This document shows, piece by piece, positions 5,301-9,224 of a stretch of DNA of 9,224 nucleotides. Under the pieces are notes generated by a model. It had not been told where the DNA came from, ran no database searches, and worked only from the letters and a program-made list of their open reading frames with translations. The translations under genes and the position numbers were made by a program. This DNA comes from an uncultured Candidatus Melainabacteria bacterium. Its GTDB lineage: Bacteria > Cyanobacteriota > Vampirovibrionia > Gastranaerophilales > Gastranaerophilaceae. The stretch lies in assembly GCA_934773085.1 (NCBI GenBank), contig CAKVMU010000053.1, forward strand, positions 1 to 9,224. The letters run 5' to 3'. Numbering within the stretch: position 1 is the first letter of the stretch; each line of letters opens with the position of its first letter.

Positions 5301-7199
5301 GTGAACGGAATTTTTGAAAAAAATATAGCGGCATTGAGTGTAAAAAATCCTGAGTTGGTACAGAGGTTATTAAAGTTTGTTCCGATGGAAATTCCTCAAT
5401 TGGTGAGGGAAAATGGTGCATATAACCTAATTTATAAAGGAAAATATGTTCACAACAAATTAAATCCGTTGGGCGAGGCTCAGGAAGTTTTTTCTATGTG
5501 CGCAAATACGCCGGTTTCGATTCATTTGGTTTACGGAATGGGGTTGGGCTATCTTTTTCAAGTCGTCAGTGCTAATTCTCAAGGTACAGTTATTCTGTAT
5601 GAACCGGATTTAAATATTGTGAGAGTGGTATTTGAGCTAGTAGATTTTTCTGCGGATATTATTAAGCAAAATGTATATTTTACGGATAGTTTGGATGATG
5701 TATCGGATATTATTTACAAAAAATCCGGCATGCAAAATACTCCGGAGATGTTATCATTGGTTTCGCAAAGAGAATTTGACCCGCAAGGTTTTGATAATCT
5801 TGTAAAAAAACTTCAAGATATGGTGGGTTCTTATTCTTTGAATCTAAGATATACAAAAGAAAGATTATATCCGGCGCTGAAAATGTTGCTCAAAAATGTT
5901 CCGAACTTGGTGAACGAAATGCCGCTTGTATCTCTCAAAGATATTTATAAAGGTAAAACTGCAGTTGTTGTATCAGCAGGACCGACTTTGGACAGAAATA
6001 TTGAAACGATAAAAAAATATCGTGACAGAATGGTTGTGATTACGGTTGGTACGGCATTGAGAACACTTGTTGCTCATGGTATTAAGCCGGATTTTTTGTG
6101 TATAATTGAAACTTACAATTCTTCAAGGCAGGTGGAAGGATTAGATTTAAGTGATGTGAATTTTGTAACAGAGCCTTATTCAAATTTTAAACTCAGAAGT
6201 TTTAATTACAAAAATACATATTTACATATTTCATCTAATATGCCAATAAACAACTTTTGGGCAGAAATAAGCAATGAAAATACGGACGAATATATTTCAA
6301 AGGGAACAGTTTCTTATACGGCGTTAAATACTGCAAGAATTTTAGGGTGTTCCAAGATAATCCTTGTAGGACAAGATTTAGCGTATATAGGAGGTCAATG
6401 TTACAGCAAGGATTCTGCGTATAAAGATTTGAGTTGCGAATACAATTCTGAAAAAGGAAAGTGGGAAATTGCGGCGAAAAATTTTGAAGAATTTGCTATG
6501 GCAATTTCTCCGTCACCTAATCCGGAAACAAGAGCAAAAGTGGCGAAGAGCCGACTTGAGAGATTGAATAATTCGCTGTACTATGTCAAAGGTGTAAAGG
6601 GGGATATGATTCCGACGGAATCAGTATATGCGGCATTTGTAGAGCCTCTTAGTGAGTTTACGCAAAGTTTTGAGGGAATTGAATACATAAATACATCTCT
6701 TGTTGGGGCTCAAATTGACGGGTTCGAAAACATGTCTTTGGAGGATGCTATTAAAGATTCTTCTTCTGTTGAAAAACAAGAATTTGTTGGAAATTCACTC
6801 CCTGATAAGGCAAAAGTTCTTTCAAATCTTGAAAACAAGCTAAAAGAACTTTTGGAAGCAATCCCGATGATAGAGGAGGGGAGACGTCTTGCAAAATCTT
6901 TGAATAATGATTTGAAAAGATATCGTAATGCAGGAGCGGAGGTTTTGAAGAGATTGAAAAAACTGTCTGTAAATTATTTAGCTTTGTCTTCAAATTTTAT
7001 TGAAAAGTCAGAATTATTTGATTTTATTACGACTGCGGATAAAATTAATTTGGATTATGAAATGAAAATGCTTAAAGAATTTACGTATGATAGCGTTTTG
7101 AGTATTTGTGAGAAAATTTCTGCATATTACGATAATGCGGAAAAACGAATAAGAGAAGTGGAAGGTTTGATAAATGAGAGTCTTAATTCAGAGGGTTAA
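5301..7199 (+). CDS. Maf/DUF115-family protein (motility-associated glycosyltransferase-like)
   Basis: The 632-residue protein has an N-terminal Rossmann-like part with VYGMGLGYLFQ (78-87) and VILYEPD (97-103), as in the Maf N-terminal domain. A DUF115 (MAF_flag10) core runs from about 205 to 430, with KTAVVVSAGPTLDRNI (219-234), ITVGTALRTLVAHGIKPDF (247-265) and LVGQDLAYIGG (355-365). A lysine- and glutamate-rich helical tail of about 130 residues (500-630) looks coiled-coil. In Campylobacter, Helicobacter and Aeromonas, Maf proteins add nonulosonic acids to flagellin; related archaeal MptE is a pterin pyrophosphokinase, so substrate cannot be fixed from sequence. The start is GTG with only a weak AGAGAGA upstream. 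The 3' end overlaps dtd by 26 nt, tying it into the operon. No flagellar, glycan or nonulosonate gene is nearby, so flagellin modification is unproven here. Confidence 0.85.
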   Translation: MNGIFEKNIAALSVKNPELVQRLLKFVPMEIPQLVRENGAYNLIYKGKYVHNKLNPLGEAQEVFSMCANTPVSIHLVYGMGLGYLFQVVSANSQGTVILYEPDLNIVRVVFELVDFSADIIKQNVYFTDSLDDVSDIIYKKSGMQNTPEMLSLVSQREFDPQGFDNLVKKLQDMVGSYSLNLRYTKERLYPALKMLLKNVPNLVNEMPLVSLKDIYKGKTAVVVSAGPTLDRNIETIKKYRDRMVVITVGTALRTLVAHGIKPDFLCIIETYNSSRQVEGLDLSDVNFVTEPYSNFKLRSFNYKNTYLHISSNMPINNFWAEISNENTDEYISKGTVSYTALNTARILGCSKIILVGQDLAYIGGQCYSKDSAYKDLSCEYNSEKGKWEIAAKNFEEFAMAISPSPNPETRAKVAKSRLERLNNSLYYVKGVKGDMIPTESVYAAFVEPLSEFTQSFEGIEYINTSLVGAQIDGFENMSLEDAIKDSSSVEKQEFVGNSLPDKAKVLSNLENKLKELLEAIPMIEEGRRLAKSLNNDLKRYRNAGAEVLKRLKKLSVNYLALSSNFIEKSELFDFITTADKINLDYEMKMLKEFTYDSVLSICEKISAYYDNAEKRIREVEGLINESLNSEG

Positions 7200-7611
7200 A
7201 AAAGCGTCTGTTACGATTGGCGGGAAACTTTTTTCTTCAATAGATGCCGGAATTTTGGCGTTGGTAGGTATAGAAAAAGGTGATTCTTCTGAACAGGTGA
7301 AAAAACTTGCGAGTAAGATTGTGAATTTGCGTATATTTCCGGATGAAAACGATAAAATGAATCGTTCTCTCTTGAATACGGGTGGAGAAATGCTTATTGT
7401 TTCTCAGTTTACGTTGTGCGGTAATTGTAAAAAAGGTACACGCCCGAGTTTTGATGCTTCGGCTGCTCCGGATTTGGCGAATGCTCTTTACGAAGAATTC
7501 ATTACAGAAGTTGCATCATACGGAATTCATACCGCAACAGGTCAGTTTGGAGCAATGATGGATGTTGAACTTATAAACGACGGACCTGTTACGTTTATGT
7601 TAGAATCATAG
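7174..7611 (+). CDS. dtd: D-aminoacyl-tRNA deacylase
   Basis: The 145-residue protein is the standard length for DTD, which hydrolyses D-amino acids (and glycine) mischarged on tRNA using RNA-based catalysis in a homodimer. The two signature motifs are present: SQFTL (77-81) and the Gly-cisPro motif NDGPVT (135-140, P138), which rejects L-amino acids. KKGTRPSF (86-93) is the third conserved stretch. The CGNC before it (82-85) replaces the common AD(T/V)-type sequence and puts two cysteines near the active site, a minor oddity. The start lies inside the end of the Maf-like gene (26-nt overlap) with GGAAGG about 8 bases before the ATG, so translation is probably coupled. rsmH begins one base after its stop codon. 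Confidence 0.96.
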   Translation: MRVLIQRVKKASVTIGGKLFSSIDAGILALVGIEKGDSSEQVKKLASKIVNLRIFPDENDKMNRSLLNTGGEMLIVSQFTLCGNCKKGTRPSFDASAAPDLANALYEEFITEVASYGIHTATGQFGAMMDVELINDGPVTFMLES

Positions 7612-7612
7612 T

Positions 7613-8539
7613 ATGGACGATTTTAAACACTATTCAGTAATGTTAAACGAAGCGGTTGATATTATGGAACCGCAAAACGGAAAAATATACGTAGACTGCA
7701 CACTTGGTGGTGGCGGTCATAGTGAATTGATACTCAAAAAGATTCAGCCGGATGGGAGGTTGATATCTTTTGATATTGATGACGAGGCAATAGCGCATTC
7801 TAAGGAGCGTTTGAAGGATTACAAAAATCTTACTATTGTGAAGTCATCTTATACAAATATCAAGTCAGAATTAAAAAAACTCGGGATTGAAAAGATAACC
7901 GGCGGTGTAATTCTTGATTTGGGTGCTTCATACCATCAACTTACAAAAGCGGAGAGGGGTTTTTCATTTTCAAAAGACGCTCCTCTTGATATGAGATTTG
8001 ACATGCAAGCTGATAAAACAGCGTATGATGTTGTAAATACTTACTCAGAGGATGAATTAGTTAAAATATTTTCTGAGTATGGAGAAGAAAGATTTTCAAA
8101 AAGAATCGCTAAAAAAATAGTAGAATATCGTGCCAATAAAAAGGTTCAAACGACAGGGGAACTTGCTTCAATTGTGGTTAGTGCGGTGCCTAAAATCAAA
8201 TCCTCTATACATCCGGCGACAAGGGTGTTTCAGGCTATTCGCATAGAGGTTAACAATGAGTTAAAAAATGTAAATTTTGTACTCCATGACATATTGGATT
8301 TATTAGATAAAGGTGGTATAATTTCTGTAATAAGTTTTCATTCTTTGGAAGACAGAATAGTAAAAAGATTTTTCAAGTTTGAAAGCCAGAGGTGCAGATG
8401 CAACGATATGATTTGCAAATGTCCTCCGCCAAGAATCGAGCTTATCAATAAGAAACCGATAATGGCGTCAGAAAAAGAAATAAGGGAAAATCCTCCGTCA
8501 AGAAGCGCAAAGTTACGTGCTGTGAGGTGTATCTCTTAG
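7613..8539 (+). CDS. rsmH: 16S rRNA (cytosine-1402-N4)-methyltransferase RsmH (MraW)
   Basis: The enzyme methylates N4 of C1402 in the 16S rRNA P-site using SAM. The 308-residue length is typical. Motifs: HYSVML (6-11) at the N-terminus; the SAM-binding loop VDCTLGGGGHS (27-37); SFDIDDEA (52-59); ERGFSF (114-119) and PLDMRFD (124-130); HPATRVFQAIRIEVNNEL (200-217); SFHSLEDRIVKRFFK (241-255); a CRC...CKC cysteine group (C261, C263, C268, C270); and the C-terminal NPPSRSAKLRAVR. The loop usually reading DLGVSSPQL is here DLGASYHQL (102-110), a noticeable change. There is no Shine-Dalgarno sequence; the ATG starts one base after the dtd stop, so it is likely read by coupled translation. rsmH classically starts the division and cell wall cluster, which fits the FtsL-like gene behind it. 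mraZ is absent upstream. Confidence 0.96.
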   Translation: MDDFKHYSVMLNEAVDIMEPQNGKIYVDCTLGGGGHSELILKKIQPDGRLISFDIDDEAIAHSKERLKDYKNLTIVKSSYTNIKSELKKLGIEKITGGVILDLGASYHQLTKAERGFSFSKDAPLDMRFDMQADKTAYDVVNTYSEDELVKIFSEYGEERFSKRIAKKIVEYRANKKVQTTGELASIVVSAVPKIKSSIHPATRVFQAIRIEVNNELKNVNFVLHDILDLLDKGGIISVISFHSLEDRIVKRFFKFESQRCRCNDMICKCPPPRIELINKKPIMASEKEIRENPPSRSAKLRAVRCIS

Positions 8540-8552
8540 GCATTGTGTTTTT

Positions 8553-8557
8553 GGGAG
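8553..8557 (+). promoter_or_regulatory. Shine-Dalgarno site supporting a TTG start
   Basis: GGGAG lies 7 bases before TTG 8565. An in-frame TAA at 8562-8564 directly precedes the TTG, so no earlier start is possible. The first in-frame ATG is 44 codons further in, which would still keep the membrane segment. Confidence 0.6.
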
Positions 8558-8564
8558 TAGGTAA

Positions 8565-9107
8565 TTGGTATACGCTTTAAAAAGTTATAACAATAGTCAA
8601 CCGTATAGAAGAGAAGAAGATAACAGCGTACTTAACGTTTTGATAAGAAAGTTTTCTAAAGAGACTTCATCTTATCCGCAAGAGAAAAAAACTTTTATGG
8701 ATAAGTCTGTTCAAAATCTTGCTGTTAATAGTATAATAGAGGGGTACTTTCCAAAGGAGAATGTAGTTCGACAAATGGCAATAAAAAGAGTTAATAAAAT
8801 GTTATGTATTGTTTTGAGTCTGTTGATAGCAGTCGTTGTCGTAAGCTACTATTTTGTTATCTCTTGTGAAATGAAACTCAATGACCTAAGTCGTCAGACT
8901 GTAATTTTGAATAATGAAAACGAAGAATTGCAGAACAAGTTAGATAGTTTGAAATCTTTTAATAACGTAGATAAGACTTTCCAAAAAAATAATATGCTTC
9001 AAAGAGCCGGACAGGTTATTGAAACTCCGGAAGTTACTGTTGATTCAAATGTGAGTGCGAATACAGCATCTACTAAAAAACTTTTTAATTATGCGATAGG
9101 GTTCTAG
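8565..9107 (+). CDS. FtsL/DivIC-like single-pass membrane protein
   Basis: I do not recognise a close family, but the architecture and position suggest a septum protein of the FtsL type. The 180-residue product has a hydrophilic N-terminal region of about 78 residues rich in Lys/Arg, one strong membrane segment (about 79-100: MLCIVLSLLIAVVVVSYYFVIS), then an Asn/Leu/Glu-rich stretch predicted as a short coiled coil (about 101-131, with Leu/Ile at regular spacing), and a Thr/Val/Asn-rich tail. Positive charges before the membrane segment favour N-in, C-out topology, as in FtsL, which with FtsB/DivIC and FtsQ activates the septal peptidoglycan synthase. The gene follows rsmH by 25 bases, the classic ftsL position. 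It is longer than usual (FtsL is about 90-130 residues) and starts with TTG. It could be another coiled-coil membrane protein. Confidence 0.65.
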   Translation: MVYALKSYNNSQPYRREEDNSVLNVLIRKFSKETSSYPQEKKTFMDKSVQNLAVNSIIEGYFPKENVVRQMAIKRVNKMLCIVLSLLIAVVVVSYYFVISCEMKLNDLSRQTVILNNENEELQNKLDSLKSFNNVDKTFQKNNMLQRAGQVIETPEVTVDSNVSANTASTKKLFNYAIGF

Positions 9108-9119
9108 GGAGATAACCTT

Positions 9120-9224
9120 ATGCATCGTGATGTGGTTGATATTCTTGAAAACAAGAGCTTTTTCAAGCTTGTTTGTGGTGCGGGAAATGAGGATTGTGAG
9201 TCTGTAAAACGACTTGTGTATGTG
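9120..9224 (+). CDS. Start of an LdpA-like gene (cut by the window edge)
   Basis: An open frame of 35 codons runs from ATG 9120 to the end of the window: MHRDVVDILENKSFFKLVCG then AGNEDCESVKRLVYV. The stretch FFKLVCGAGNED followed by a helix resembles the N-terminus of cyanobacterial LdpA (there roughly WFKLICGASFQD...IRNLAL), an Fe-S protein that modulates the light-dependent circadian period in Synechococcus. GGGAG (9107-9111) lies 8 bases upstream, overlapping the stop of the FtsL-like gene, so the start is well supported and the gene belongs to the same operon. Only the N-terminus is visible: the Fe-S cysteine motifs and C-terminal domain cannot be checked, so the family call is tentative and based on memory. 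Confidence 0.55.
   Translation, partial: MHRDVVDILENKSFFKLVCGAGNEDCESVKRLVYV

Noticed and set aside
6751..6993. Minus-strand open frame of 80 codons
   Set aside because: Antisense to the Maf-like gene's helical tail; composition fits a shadow frame.

Overview
The window is ordinary-looking chromosomal DNA from a low-GC, probably anaerobic bacterium. The best guess is a non-photosynthetic relative of Cyanobacteria (Gastranaerophilales/Melainabacteria-like). This rests on four things: a fused B12-binding radical SAM + DUF2344 protein of the kind found in cyanobacteria and some Firmicutes; a truncated gene at the right edge whose N-terminus resembles the cyanobacterial clock-associated protein LdpA; a superoxide reductase plus ferritin pair, typical of anaerobes; and low-GC genes separated by GC-richer intergenic repeats. 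No 16S or marker-tree check was possible, so the assignment is an inference.

Layout. Bases 1-2011 (minus) hold most of a TIGR03960-type radical SAM gene that runs off the left edge. Bases 2012-2521 are about 510 non-coding bases. They are built from hairpin-forming repeats: four CCCTCTCC...GGGAGAGG-type units, a TCATTGCGAG...GCAATCC unit and an ATGCTGAA...TTCAGCAT hairpin. These are framed by an inverted pair of 8-bp-periodic GTTGAA repeats. Bases 2522-3398 (minus) hold a two-gene oxidative-stress/iron operon, desulfoferrodoxin then ferritin, whose genes overlap by 8 nt. An 82-bp AT-rich divergent promoter region follows (3399-3480) with alternating GTAATT/AATTAC half-sites.

From 3481 to the right edge everything is on the plus strand and tightly spaced, probably one operon: a YkgJ-type cysteine-cluster protein, rlmN, a Maf/DUF115-family protein, dtd, rsmH, a small FtsL-like membrane protein and the start of an LdpA-like gene. 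The functional theme is translation quality and RNA modification (rlmN, dtd, rsmH), with a cell-division protein in the usual position after rsmH. The Maf-like gene is the outsider.

I found no RNA genes, CRISPR array, transposase or phage gene, and no convincing unknown multi-gene system. The most interesting items are the mosaic repeat island and its intrusion into the ferritin 3' end, the apparently leaderless start of the plus-strand operon, the Maf-like gene inside a translation/division operon, the atypical FtsL candidate and the LdpA-like gene next to it.
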